From contig JAFMSR010000010.1 in the NCBI GenBank assembly GCA_022818135.1, positions 8,521,337 to 8,585,336 of the forward strand: a DNA stretch of 64,000 nucleotides. Reading direction: 5' to 3'. Origin of the DNA: Saxidomus purpurata. Its lineage: Eukaryota > Mollusca > Bivalvia > Venerida > Veneridae. Below the pieces are notes generated by a model. The model did not search any database. It was not told the DNA's origin and saw only the letters and a list, made by a program, of their open reading frames with translations. Position numbers and translations under genes: made by a program. How positions within the stretch are numbered: position 1 is the first letter of the stretch; every line of letters begins with the position of its first letter. This document shows positions 1 to 13,700 of the stretch, piece after piece.

Positions 1-109
1 GTATTGTACACTCCCTTACTGAGAAAGTTTATATCTGTTCAACAGCAGAAATAAAAAAAATATTTATCGGCATAGAATCTTTACAAATCCTGATAACTAG
101 TTTGATCAT

Positions 110-247
110 TCACGGAATGTTAGAGTTACAGGCCTTGTATTGCTGTAGTTTGGTCAAAATATCTTTTTCCGAATGGCTTATTTTTAGCCAATCATCACTA
201 ATGTACATGGAGAGCGAGTGTTTTTTCGGGTCGTCAAAGTCACTCAT
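110..247 (-). other. Short open frame of 45 codons, unrecognised
   Basis: ATG at 247, stop at 110-112. Starts MSDFDDPKKHSLSMYISDDW, followed by LKISHSEKDIL. The 'W-x-x-(I/L)-S-x-x-E-K' spacing faintly recalls KRAB-like boxes, but it is far too short to claim. It sits beside a dispersed repeat core (370-530) and does not look like an A2M-family exon. It could be a first exon, a repeat-encoded peptide or chance. Confidence 0.2.
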
Positions 248-369
248 GAGTAAAAACAAGTGCAACTACTGGTATTCACAAATTTGAATAGATTTCGACC
301 TTTCGCCGAAATATTGTTTTGCTAGAGACACAATTTAATTGTGTGTATTTCTTTAACTGCATGGGACAT

Positions 370-530
370 CGCATGATTTGTTTACTTAATAAAAAAATCG
401 AGAAATTACTGTAAAATATATTTTTGAAATAGATATATATTGTTATGGGTAATTATTATCCTCGTAAGTTTTGAAGGATTTGAGGAAAAGGTTGATTTTC
501 AGTTTTTTCATCCCCGTCCAATAATGGCAA
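370..530 (+). repeat. Dispersed repeat core, copy 1
   Basis: AT-rich module with the phrases 'tttttgaaata' and 'ttttttcatcccc'. It recurs at about 18950-19100 and 60515-60660 in the same orientation. The other two copies sit in the loops of fold-back elements. Confidence 0.6.
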
Positions 531-659
531 TATTCCAATCAACTTCTTAATACTTTATAAAACCAATAGGAATAATGTCTTGTACATGTACATCAATACG
601 CCAGTTTCAGATTACGGCAAAACTCGTGACCATCCAACATTCTTAAGGAGATAACTTAC

Positions 660-701
660 CGGGTGCATAAGTTGTTGTAGTTGTAGTTGTTATGTGGAAA
701 C
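660..701 (-). CDS. Possible further A2M-family exon, Thr-rich
   Basis: 42 nt between acceptor acttag and a strong donor gtaagt. In the frame expected if the previous exon ends at 1579 it reads FHITTTTTTTYAPG; the other compatible frame is FPHNNYNYNNLCTR. It lies where the segment leading to MG7 should be, but there is no family motif, so this is tentative. Confidence 0.35.
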
Positions 702-1578
702 CTAAGTAAATGAAGAAAAAACAACGTTAAAAAATTACAACTAGGATGCTGAATAATTTATTCGATATAAAATCCAACATATATACTGTTTGATAAGTCC
801 TAAACATCATGTTGTCTACATGTGACATTGACTTTTAAGGTAAGTGAAATTATCTTTACATATAATTAGTCAGTTTTAAATACATTATACTGGTATTTTT
901 TACAGAATTCGGGTGACGTCATAGACATTTATATAAAATAAATTTATCTTTATCATGCTGATTTATATTATTATTCTCTTTATTTCCACTTTACAGTGAG
1001 TTTACCAAATCAAGTGATATATAGTTATCTACAAAATTGCATACATAGGACAAAATACATAATAGTACAAATCAAGAGATATATAATTAATTACAAAAAT
1101 TTACATAAATATGGCAAAAATCACATTTGTACTGTACATAAGCAGCGATATAAATATTTGAAGATATTACCACAATATCCTCCAGTTAACAAACTTAACA
1201 ACATGTGATAAGTACGTTATTCAGAGTGAATTGTGATGTGGTTCGAACAAATGCAAGACACTAAGATGATTTCAAAACTTGATAGAAAGCGAAATTCAAG
1301 TCTTTATAATATAGTAATTATAACTATATGTAATATCTGAAAATCATTTTTGATTTACTGAAATCGAGTTTTGTTTATTTAAATGTGGTCAGTATGTCTT
1401 AAATTTTACTGGATGAGCTTTTATTTAATACTCAGGAATAGTAAAATCTAAAACGAACGCATACTGACAAGCTGACAACCAGTGGAGTGCCAACATAGCG
1501 ACTGACATGTATTTATCCGAAAAACAAAATTTTATATCATAACAGGTATATATAGTGACTATGCTAATTAACACGTAC
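702..1578. other. Intronic or intergenic AT-rich DNA, nothing recognised
   Basis: No exon-like open stretch with good splice borders, repeat structure or RNA gene was seen on either strand. Confidence 0.5.
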
Positions 1579-1580
1579 AC

Positions 1581-1672
1581 TTCTGAGGAAGGGTTGTATC
1601 AAACATTAGCAATTTGCTGAAGTCGGTCTTTGCAAATATATTTAAATCCGATAAAACCACCAATCCATTGTT
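1581..1672 (-). CDS. A2M-family gene exon after the bait region (GLVVLSD motif)
   Basis: Acceptor tttttacag. Reads NNGLVVLSDLNIFAKTDFSK and on to MFDTTLPQK. 'x-G-L-x-V-(L/M)-(T/S)-D' is the conserved strand after the bait region in the family. Phase 0 in. The donor is uncertain: gtgtac after 1581 (2 bases left over) or gtacgt after 1579 (1 base left over). Confidence 0.72.
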
Positions 1673-4600
1673 CTGTAAAAATATAAAGAGTATTGTCGTC
1701 TTATATTGTTTTGATTTTGGCTGATAAATGCATAAAATATTTCTCTTGGTAATTTTCTCATTTTTCATACTTTGTATTTTGAACATTATTTTTTTACTAT
1801 GAATCGGATTTTACAATTTAATGTCGAATAAAAAATATATTATATTATGTTATATCGTTAAGAATATTATCACACAAATAATAAAATAGCCATGTAAACA
1901 ACACTGTTTACTGCAAATTTAATAGCATAATAAACAGAGCGAATGCCGTATGCATTTTTATATGACCGTCCACACGTCCCTACGTTGTTCGCTCTCTAGC
2001 ATAATATTTCATCTGATCTTCACCAAACTGGCTGAACATGTTTTTTTTGTATAATGCCCAGTCTAAGTTCTTGAGTATGGCTTTTGAATTATACAAACTT
2101 AGCCAATTAGCCCTGTCCTCTCTCAAAGGCAAACAGTTTTTATCTGATTTTTACCAAACTTGCTGTGAAATTTATGGGCATAATGTCTGGACCAAGTTCG
2201 ATAACCAGCCAAATCACCTAAGGCTCTTCTTGGATTATGGCACTTGAGTTATCCAAAACGCTCTCTTACTCAAACAGTTTCCATCTGATCTTCACCAAAC
2301 TTGCTTATCACGTTTTAAGTCCAATAACCAGCCATATCGCGAACGTGAATGTGAATGTTTATGGGCATAAAAGCTTGGTTGCGATAAAAAATATTGTCGT
2401 TCCTGAGTTATGCCTCCCTGACGGGCGTATTTTGTAACATTTTGGCACTCTTGTTGTATATGTGTAAGGATGGATTAGATCATGTTGCTTTAGGAGCAGG
2501 GTTATAACGTTCGAGACCATACTAGAGCCCCTTTCTAATTGGACAATTGTTGAACCGCCGGCGAATTCAAGAATGGTTTCCGTTTGTTTGATCTCCTAAT
2601 GCCATGCAATCGTTTACATGTCTCTAGAGTGAAAACAAAAAGTAGGCCTAGGTCAAGGTCATTCAAAGTTGAAATCTAGATCTAGAATGCCAACGAAATA
2701 ATGGACGCATAAAAGAAAGTAAATGTACGCTTATATAAGTTTCGAAAATTCATATATCTGTTTTTTACAATTGTACCATAACAGTCAAAGATCTATCAGA
2801 GTATAATATTATGATAAAGTTTTTCCCTTACTTGGTGATAGCGTTTCATCAAGGATCGGTCGTCTCTTAATATTGTTCGGATCGTACTCTGAAATGATGA
2901 CACATACTACTCGAAGTTCACATATTTTATGCACTAATTCCAAATATTTTCTACGTATAAAACGCTGTAGGGATACAACGACTAGAAGATGTGAGTTTTG
3001 AGGAAAAAAATATGACGTTTTTCTTTTAAAAATGTTCTAAAGAGTTTGATTTCCTAAGTATATACTTGAAGACGAAAAGAAATTATAAAGAAATCTCCGA
3101 TAGAAATCTGATTTCTTATTTACATGTTTCTACTTTAATCGTAACAGTAATACTCATATTTTGTATCGCTACAAACATCAAACCACCAAAGACACACTCA
3201 CAATTAGCCAGACACGCATCCAATTATGAAAAAGGCAGCACAAAAGATACAAGCTGCAGCTCACATTTTCATTACAAAAAGGCAATGCTGTTGCCAATTA
3301 CAAAAGAAAATGACTCATCAGAAAGAACTGAACAAACACACATATAAGAAACTGGATGTATCCGAAGTTACCGCATTGGTACAGTCATTTACCGTAAAGT
3401 TTAGTAACTGTTGTTAGTTAGGGTTTGTAGCATGCTTACGTCACACTTCCCTGGATTCATCGTAAATGAAAATTGTGTAAATAGAATATCAAATAATGAA
3501 TATATTCAAACAAAAGTATTTTTACACAATTAATTGTGGCAACCCTGAAAACGTACCTTTTCGTCAAAATCTACGTTTACGTGTCGGCGTAAATTAAAGC
3601 GTCTAACATTCTGACCTTGTTGCAATACTTTTTCCTCAATCTGCAAAAACGATTACTTTTTAAAGTAACACTTCTTACATAAAATAAACGTATCGGAGGT
3701 TATTGAAAATATCGTCGGAATAGTTACTTACCGCATTTTCCATAACGAAATTGTTAGAATAAAAACTGGCCTTTTGGCTCTCTACGTGGTATTTGTACAC
3801 TCAACAGGTTTAGAAACGCAAAAACGGCAAAATATTTATTTTAACAGTGTTATCGTGCTTCAAATTTATTCAAATTTCATGCACAACAAAAACAATGTAA
3901 AACTTAATTCTTGTAAACGTTTCAATAATTCATTGCAAGAAATGACTTAAATAGAAATAAAAACAATAGCGTCATTCGAATAAAAATGTTCAAATGAGGA
4001 TATCTATGCGTTTCTACTATCGGTTAAGTGTATCTTACGCATACGCTCAATATTTAGTTATATTTTAATATGTACTGTAAAGATTACACATATTACTTTA
4101 GAATAGAATCGAACTATAAGTTAATAAGACATGGTATACTCTCTCCTGTAATGCAGTATCTTTTTGTGATACTGTCAGTATTAAGAACTATACCTCACTC
4201 ATAAAGATATCATTTTCTGTACTGAGAAGTCTGTTCTGTTCATCTTCTGTCATGATATATACTGTGGAGTAGGGGTCAGCACTGATATCCATTCTTAGAC
4301 CTTCTCTTGGTGCTAATGATGTCACATTATATTTCACGGAAACCTATGACAATGTAAACTACTTTGACCTAAATTATTGTTTGCTCAAAAGCTATGTCGA
4401 ACCAAGCTATCAAACTGAGACATTGTGTGTCTCGAACATTGATTTTCTGTTAAGTGTCAAATATTCAAAGATCAAGTTTGACTCTGTTCCATTCGCATGA
4501 TTACATACTACATGTGTATTTATATCATTTTTTATACTAATTTATTTATTCTTGATTGCGAAACAATACATTAATCGCTGTCGAGATGGAATCAACGCCG

Positions 4601-4737
4601 AAGAGTAATAGGCAATTGAACAATTGCACCATTAAAGAAGAACTGTACAGTCACCTATCTTAGCAATGGATAGTAGTATAAAATGTTGTAAGATAAGACG
4701 AATAATGTATCCTGTAAAATATTATTTATATAATGGG

Positions 4738-4771
<34 letters not shown>

Positions 4772-7700
4772 TGTGTGTGTGTGTGTGTGTGTGCGTGTGC
4801 GTGTGTGTGTGCGCGCGCGCGCGCGTTTATATCACAAATACGTGCATATTTTCTTACCTTGTTTCTGAAAGGAGACCCATCAACTTTTAGTGTAACATAA
4901 TCTGACAGAAGGCGTCCTGCCGTAGTAACGTATGTTGCAACCACATGCACCTGCGGTACCATATCGCTGTTTATATCCAAAGTCATGTATGTGTGTTTTG
5001 CATGAACCCGTCTGTTAACTATCGTTTTCAGCAGAATGCCCCGAGCATATATCTGTTGAGAAACGAGACCGTAAGGGGGCTACAAAACTGGTCGTATATA
5101 ATCTAATCGCCGAAAATAGATAATCGCAATGTTAATGAAAAGTAGGCCAAGATCGCATGGATGTTGCTCTTCTGTAAAATGGAAATTTGATAGTTAAGAC
5201 TAGCCTGATTGTCAATAATTGCTCACTCAAAGGTTAATATTTTGCTTACGTTTTATGAAGAACATTTGGGCAAAAAAAGGATAAAATATCAATGACAAGG
5301 AACTTTCCATTATCTCTGCCATGCAACGTGGTTTCTAACTTGACAGGATAAACGGATTGAACACATAGATTGCGGTAGCGAGGCTTAAGTATCATGTAGC
5401 AAAGTGCGTCATATGACTATGTTCTACTCTAAAACTGTTGACTGTTGGCATTTGACCCTTTAAAATAACAATTCAAAAATAGTTGTTTTTCCGGCGCACT
5501 TTTCGATAAAACTTAAGGAAATGTGTACAATTGCTATGGATAAATAGTTTATACTCTTGGGTTAAATATATCTTGTCTAGATATAATCAAAGACCTAAAT
5601 GCTCTCAAAGTGAAGACATGAACAAACCTTGGAATGAGCTACACTCACATGTCAATCTATCTTAACAGATATGTAATTAAAAGATTGAAATCGTTAGAGA
5701 AAGTTGCCCTGAATAATAAAGGTATACATCACGTATGAATAATATTTAACGCTATGACCTATGTAAAGTTAAGTATTTTCTATCTTACCTCGAAAGAAAT
5801 GGATCCATTGATTAGCACCGTTGATTCCGTTATAATTGACACTTTATCACCAACCTAATAAAGTGACGACAGCTATAATGTCCAGGGATACATTACACTT
5901 GTTACATTTACAGAGAAGTCTGTTTAGATTAATCATACACTAAAAATACCAATACTGATGTTCACGTTTATCACAATATTATACACAAAAATGTATAATT
6001 TGAAGGAAAAACTATTTAGTATTAACTGATATCTGAGTCAGAAAAAACAAAACAACAACTCTAGCAATACACAAAAGAAAATTAATACAATGCAAAATGT
6101 GTATATTAAAACAATCATTAGCTCAACTATGTTCATTCTTGTTTCCTTTAGTATTTGCCATATTTAATATTCATGCTCCATCGCTGTCAAAGAAGTATGT
6201 CTGACCCCAGTTTTGATTTTACAGTTACAATAATGAAAATTCTTATAGAATAATGAAGAGTCGTGCTCGTTTAACTACATGCCAATGATGATTTATGCAT
6301 CAAGTTGTTAAACAATCAAAAACAATCTTTATATCATTAAAAAAGACTGTGCTTTGTTGCACCGTACTGTTCACACATACGAATTTGTCACATGCGTGAA
6401 AAATTCGTTCGAATTCTTCGCACATGTGTGACAAATACGTACGAATATGTCACATATTTGTGCAAATTTGGTTCTGTACCTTTACTCCCCTCAAAGCAGA
6501 AAGTATACAATGTACTCACAATATCGAAAGTGATTACGGGATTTCAAATAACGAGCCTACAATGTGTTGAAATATACATTTACTGGATCCATGGGCTCCG
6601 CACTCTCAACCAAAGAAAATAAGTAACTCGAAATTAGCATATAAACTTACACTGACAGACGCTTTATTCGGATTCATTCGTAGTTGATCTATTGGTAAAC
6701 TTGACACAGAATAAAGCGTTATGTCCTGTTGGATTGTCGCATACCTTAACTGAAAACAAAACCAGTTCTTTTTGAAAACTTACCGAGACGGTAAAAAATA
6801 TTGAAGAAATATACCAATGACCTAGTGTATTTGACCTCAAAACAATTAATTTATCTATATTTTGATAAAGTCTAACTACGTTTTGGGATAATATTTCTAA
6901 ACAAAAACTATCTTTAAAAAAAAGATGGTTGGCGCACTTTTGAAATATATGATAGCCATTGGTAGCTAGTATTTATAATGACAATAAATACCTCTAAAAA
7001 AGATAGCCGGTGCAATTTTTAGTATATGAAGCGATTGGTAGCTAGATTTTTATAGTAAAGATGATTTATTCAGTTGGAAAGCGCCAAATGTCACATTGTG
7101 AAAAAAAGGAAACTTGACCGGAATTCGAACCCATGTACCTTCGGTTGCAAAGTTGTTGTACTGAATGCTTGAATTAACCGTGAACTTTTCATATCGCGAC
7201 ATTTGTATCAGGAAAACAAACTTAATCCTTGTTTTTCTGATCAAGTATACTACTAAATATATTGACCGTTATTCACTGGCCGAGGAAGTATAAATACTCT
7301 ACACTTATAATTAACATTAATTTGGATGTAACAACATATTATTTTGATAGATACTAATTATTTACGTACTTAAATTATCAACCCACTCAAGAAAGACTGA
7401 AAACACAAGAGTATTTTATTGCCTATTCTCATTAGGTATTATCCAATTAGAAAGTGCCTTACAGCGTAAATTTCTCATTTTAAAAAGTGTTATACGTTCT
7501 ACTTGTCATTTCATTGGCGGTTAAGGGTTCAAAACTTCTGGTCAAAAGCGAGCTTAAGACGACTACGTCGGAACAATCCTGTCAAATCTAATTTTGATTA
7601 AGTCAGAAGTCGCCGTGAAAAAGTGTGCACCTTGACCGGGAGGCAAACCCATAGCCCTTTGCTAACAGAGATGTAAGTTCGAATGCTCTCCCGACTAGCT

Positions 7701-10700
7701 AACCGACTTTATGTTATTGAGCTTTCACATTCGGTATTATCCACTTGAAAGGTGCTTTACAGAGTAAATTTCTCAATTAAACAAACGTTACTCATTCCTT
7801 TTGTCATATTCATTGGTGGTTGAAAAGTAACCAACTTCCAGTCAAAAGCGAAAGTAAATTTCTCAATTAAAAAAATGTTACACATTCTACTTGTCTTTCT
7901 TTATCGGCGGTTGAAAAAGTTACTAACTTCCGGTCAAAAGCGAGCTTAATACGGCTGCGTCGAACAACAATTTTACCTGAAGTACTATTTTGTCTGTGTG
8001 AACACTGACAGGAACATTTAAAGCTGCAAATCCTGATTTGTCAAAATTTAGCGTGAAGGTTTGGAGAGTTGTTGTTTTGAGGTCAAGCCATTTTGTCGGA
8101 GGGCTGTTCAGAAGACACGGCGTAACTTCAGCTGTTGTGATTGTTGGAGTAACGTGAATAATTCCCGGAGAACCGATTGGTTCGCCATCATTATAACCAA
8201 CAAATACCTGCAAGTGCATCATTTTCGAAAGTATTTGAACTTTGTTACCTTTATGATACAACTTCCACAATTTCAGCAAGCAGTAATAGCTGTTTCAATA
8301 AATGAAAATTGAACTACATGTATTAACAATTTTGCAAAATATCACCGTGACAATAGAAACATTTGTAGCTACCACAGATACAAGTATTCCATCACTTTTT
8401 GTTAAGTCGCGTCTTATTTATGTGTATGTCGGCAATAAATGTTGGAACCATGCAACTACATAAAACACTTCTGACAGCACAAACATATATACAACGTTTC
8501 CGCTAATTGTTCATTATACAAACACTAGACTTGGTCCTAAACCTTTCAACGAAGTTACATGTATCGAAAATTGTAACAAGTCAGTCAGAACGATTGCAAT
8601 TGGTATTCAATACAGACTTTGTACATACCCGCTTCTACACGAGTACTATCTGTATCACTCAGGTTCGCACAATTCATTTGGTCTTAACATAACACATATT
8701 ATGTGTAATATTTTCCTAGTTTGTCTTACTGCTTGATCACATGCATGTGAACTGAATAAAACGCAAACGATTATGTGTAGAAATACCTGAATATTCTTTC
8801 GAATGACAGGTTGTGCATTGGAGTTGGACAAATAAAACAAATCAATCAATACATTCCCTGCATCAAACTTACATATACAAATATAACATATCAAGTAAAG
8901 TCAATTGTTTACCGTTGTGCGGTATGCAAGCCCCGGAACAAATGTGTCCCTATAATCAAGCATTGTGAAGGTAAGGGTTCTTTGCGGTTTGTATGACGTT
9001 GAATCAGAGCTAAACTTCAAGTCCTCTTCAGCAGCAATGATCAGATCTGTTGCAGCATCTGTTACTACAGCTCGAACGACAATCTCTGTCCATCTCGTAA
9101 AGTTTGCCGTGATATCTGTCATTGGAATGGTGAAGTTCACTGCCCCTTTGATCTGAGTTACAAGAAAACGATATAGAACTATACCTTGGCGTCATGACAC
9201 GGTTAAAAGGTAAATCATTTTCACCTGTCTTAATGGCTAATGAATACAAACACGAAACTACATTAAACATTCTAGTAATTTATTCTCCATTTCCTTTTTT
9301 TTATTTCTTCTTGCTCTATCATGTCTATAATGTTGAGAATAGACTTATCGCACAGTATGTAACAGTATGTCAAATCATTATAATAAAGGCAAGAAAGGGA
9401 GTGAAGATAGACAGTTTACAGCTGCTTAGCCCAGATGCTGATGGTTCGAGTTAGGCACTTACTAAGAGAAATTAACTCTTAGAGGTGAACGGCCATACAC
9501 TCGACATTCCTATATGCTATTGGGGGTACAGCTTTCTTTCGGACTGTCTTGTTTGGAATTAGAAATATCAATATTTTCTCAATGACTACCTGTTTGATGT
9601 ATTCTAAGTAATTTTTTGTGTTTTGTTCATCGTAAATCTGAATTGTACAGTTTCCAAGGACATCAGCATTGAATGTAAACCTGAAAATAAAGTAGGTAGA
9701 TCTATGACATTTATTATCATATTGCAGTAAAACATATTGTGTTCTGTATTTATTTACGTTTACTTATATATGTGTTTTACTATTCCCACATATTTTGTTA
9801 ATAGGTGTAATTTTCTTTCAAGTTTTTACTCAAAGTGAATTAGCACAAAGTTCAATGATAATGTTGCAATATAATTAAGTTTTCCGTTGATGTATTTTCT
9901 TCACAATAATACTCGGGCAGTCACAGTGAAAAATTAATTGGATTAGTGTTACTTACATTTACAACCACGCTCATTATAAAAGAAGACATTTTGGTTTCGT
10001 TGTCGCCAAAAGGACCACGGGGTAAGAAAGCACCCGAACGTTTGAGTAACTCAAAACTTCATAAAACAGACATCAGAGACCGAATCGGTGGATAACTAGA
10101 TCACTTCTGACTGATACAACGCGAGTTAACACTATTCAAGGACAAAACTTGTCACAGTATTTAAGGTCCTAAGCATCAAGACGTGTTCGAAAATAACAAT
10201 AATGAGATTTGAAGATTAAACGTCTACACAAGGCTTACATGTACCTCGGAAGCAAGTTTCATGCATTTGCAGCTGCACTGAAAAGTGCTAGACATACCGT
10301 GCATGAGGAGGGTTAGCTCAGCAAGACAGCTGCTGAGATTCAGAGCTACGCAGACGCGCATAATTCCAAGCGTTTCTATGAAACTGCCGGGACTTTGAAT
10401 GACCTCCAGCTAGATGGTACTTCAATCTTTCTATCTGCTGACAGTACCACTTTTCTCACTGAACGTGTGATACCTTATACAGATTGGCAGAACATTTTGA
10501 CTCAGTCCTCGCTATTGTCCATTCGGGACTAGGCCATAGAACGTCTATCACAGATGCCAATTAAACTGAATCTAGGCAATCAACCATCCAAAGTTGAGAC
10601 AACAAAGCTATACAGAAAATGCCAATTGGAGAGTTCCTGAGGCAGATGCAGTTTCTGTCGATATCTACAGAATATTCTTCTATTCAGATACTAATTGAGC

Positions 10701-13700
10701 TCTTGCAATCTACGTGGGAGAAAGAGAATACATGTATGCCAAAGGTCCAAAGGATGCCTCCATAGTCCATGTCATCAAACAGGAGGGCAACATGCAATCT
10801 TGTGACAACCGTAGGAGAATATCCTTGCTCTCGATTGCAAGACATATCATCACCCGCATCCTACTGAACAGACTAATACGCCACCTTGAAAATAGTCTGC
10901 TATGTGCCAGTGCAGAGTTTCGTGCTGGTTGTGACACGGTGGATTGTGCTTGGTGAGTCCCCCTTGAGGTGACAAATGACGTGAAACAAAGTGGTGTACT
11001 GACTCCCATTTTTTCATTATGTTGTTTCGGCATTGCTTCCTGATCCTGGTGTTTACATTCGGTACAGGGCCGATGGAGGAGCGTTCAATCCGCGATAACT
11101 ACAACTCAAGACAAAAGGTCCATTTAACTAGACAGAATACGTGACCTCCTGTTTGCTACCTAAGCCGGACATGCCTGTAACGACTTTGGTCTCACTGTCA
11201 GCACAAAGAAAACAGAAGTCATGTTTCAACCATCTCCTGATTCATGTTGAGCAAAATGTCCAGGTTAAGAACCAATCCCTGGCTGATGTGGATAGATTTA
11301 CACACCTAGGTAGTACACTCTCAAGTAAAGTCCACATTGACGATGAAGTCGGTTCCCGAATCGCCAACACGAGTGCTTCTTTCGGATGAATACAAGATAA
11401 AGTAAGGAAGCCGTTTATGCCAGCAAAACATGAGTTTGTCATATGAGTTTTATGCCCTTTTCGACTGTTTTTCTGTCCTTTTATATTGCCATTAATCAGC
11501 GTTCCTTTGAAGAACCATAACTTGAACCATATCCTCCGTAAGAATCTAACAATATTCCCGGTAGCAGCACTCGAACCAAAGACCCTTGACCCCTTGCCAG
11601 CGTGAAGTTGCAGTGATTTCAAGTCAGCAACTCTAACCACTCGACCACGGAAGCAAACATGAAACCATTTTCACCAGGTGTGTCCGCGCAAACACTCGGG
11701 AATATGGTGGCAAGACCGAGTTCTCGGGTTCTAAAGCATACTAACATAGTCAAAATACACACCTTCCTCATGGTCAACTCAGTTAGGCCAATGCCAAACA
11801 TTTGTATTCCATAGCTGCAGCTGTTTGACAGCGAGATTCAGACAGGAATTCATTGTCATGTAGGACACAGAAAACGCTATAAAGACTCACCCGTGAAACT
11901 GTTTGACCCCGACAATTGGAAAGACCTTGCTGAGGACCGAACGACAATGCACTGATGATCAGCAAGGCTTCAAAATTCTACGAAACAGACCGTATCAGCC
12001 ATGCCCTGCAACAAAGGGGCAGGTCGAAACTCTATGACCTCAACAACAACAGACGGACCAACATATTATATCACCTGCCCAAAATGTAGTGGTGTGCAAG
12101 ATTGGATTGGTAAGTCATATAAGTACCAACAATCCAACTCGAATACCATCAACATGAGTTGAAAATTGCCATCTTCAATGCCCAAAGAATAATAACATCA
12201 AATATACTGATCTATTTATATATAATGGAATTTCAAAAGCTATTTAGATCGATGTCAATACCATAGTTGACACCGAAAGTGCATTTAAAGTATATACGTT
12301 ATGAAAAAGATCCAATATTCTTTTTAAGAGAATATGTTGAGCTAGTTGATTTTTAGAGATTTTTGTTGATCCACCTTCCTGTGCATGATTATATATTTGA
12401 CTGGCATGATTTTGCGTATTTTTCGCTTGATAAAATGCAAAATATCTCGATTTGGGAAAATTAATTTTGGAAATATACTTACTTAGCCGTGATACCGATA
12501 TTAATAGATGAGGTTGTCGCCCACTTTATGTCAGTTGGTAACGTTATTTCCACCCTGAATCTAGGGACAGCTGCAATATAAGTTCTATACATTGGCGGCC
12601 TTTTATCTAAAACGCTCATTTGTAAGTGTTTTCTCGGGAAGAAAATGTAAAGAAATAATCAATTGTATGTTGTGCTTTATCGAAAATTCAACAATTTCGT
12701 TGGTGATTATATGCCAGTCGATATACGAGAATTAATCACGGAGAAGCCAGAGCAAATCGAAGTTTTGAGTGAACTTTAAGAATTGAGTAGAATTCAACTG
12801 CAAGGTAAATAAATGGTCGGCATATGTGGCTTGTGCCTGGGCGCATGTTTTATTAAAAAGTTTCAGACGTGTGGTCTGTATATTTTGAAATTTGCGTTGT
12901 GTAACTATCGAAACTATCACGGCACACAGTAGTGCCTGCAAATATAGCGTCAGTTTAGGATGTCGGATTGCCGATCTTGCTGATCCGAACATTGCGGGGA
13001 ATCCTTATAAAATGCTTGAGTATTGGAATCGAAAGTGACTGGGCCATCATGGAGCTAAAGACAAATTTCTACCACAGGGTTGTACTTTGATTTTCCGATA
13101 TGTAGTAAAATCATTATTGTAAATATACGTTATGCTCGTTTTGTAGGGGCGGGCGTAAAACATCATCTTGCAGAACTGTATACACTTTTAATTAAGAAAT
13201 AAACTATGGCTTGGAGTGCTTTATCGAAATTGAAGCATTCCCCGGAGGTGATGTGCCTGGCGGAATAATTCACGAGTGCTTTAATCATATTAATGCACTC
13301 GAATTGACTATAGAAAAATGTCATAGGCATATTAGAATATAATATATAGTGATGTTACTCTCGTATTTAGGATGGAATGGCATTATTGAGTAAACTAGAA
13401 AATGAAATGATGGAATGTAATCGCTTACCATAGTTGTTCACTTCAAGCGATTTTGTTAACGATTTCGTCTGAAATATCAAATAAACGTTAATGCAGAGGT
13501 TTCTGAACTTTCTTAGATGTTTACAATTTACGAGCAAAATCCAGTTTAAAATTGGTTCTTGTTCAAATTAGACTACCATTTACACAGGAACTAAAATTCA
13601 GGTTATCTTTCAAACCGAAAATCTTGCCACATTGGAATATAAGCATCTCATCATTTAACAGATGATGTCCTTGTTATAATTTACTTGGTTCAGCGATATC

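Noticed and set aside
3726..3776. Other acceptor choices for bait candidate a (34 or 50 nt)
   Set aside because: These lengths are not multiples of three and would break the frame between exon 15 and exon b. Only the 48-nt choice fits, and it is kept at low confidence.
4666..4986. Plus-strand and extended minus-strand frames through poly-Asp/poly-Ile codons
   Set aside because: The plus frame is translation of the GAT/GT/GC microsatellite. On the minus strand only the part down to the donor at 4858 is exon.
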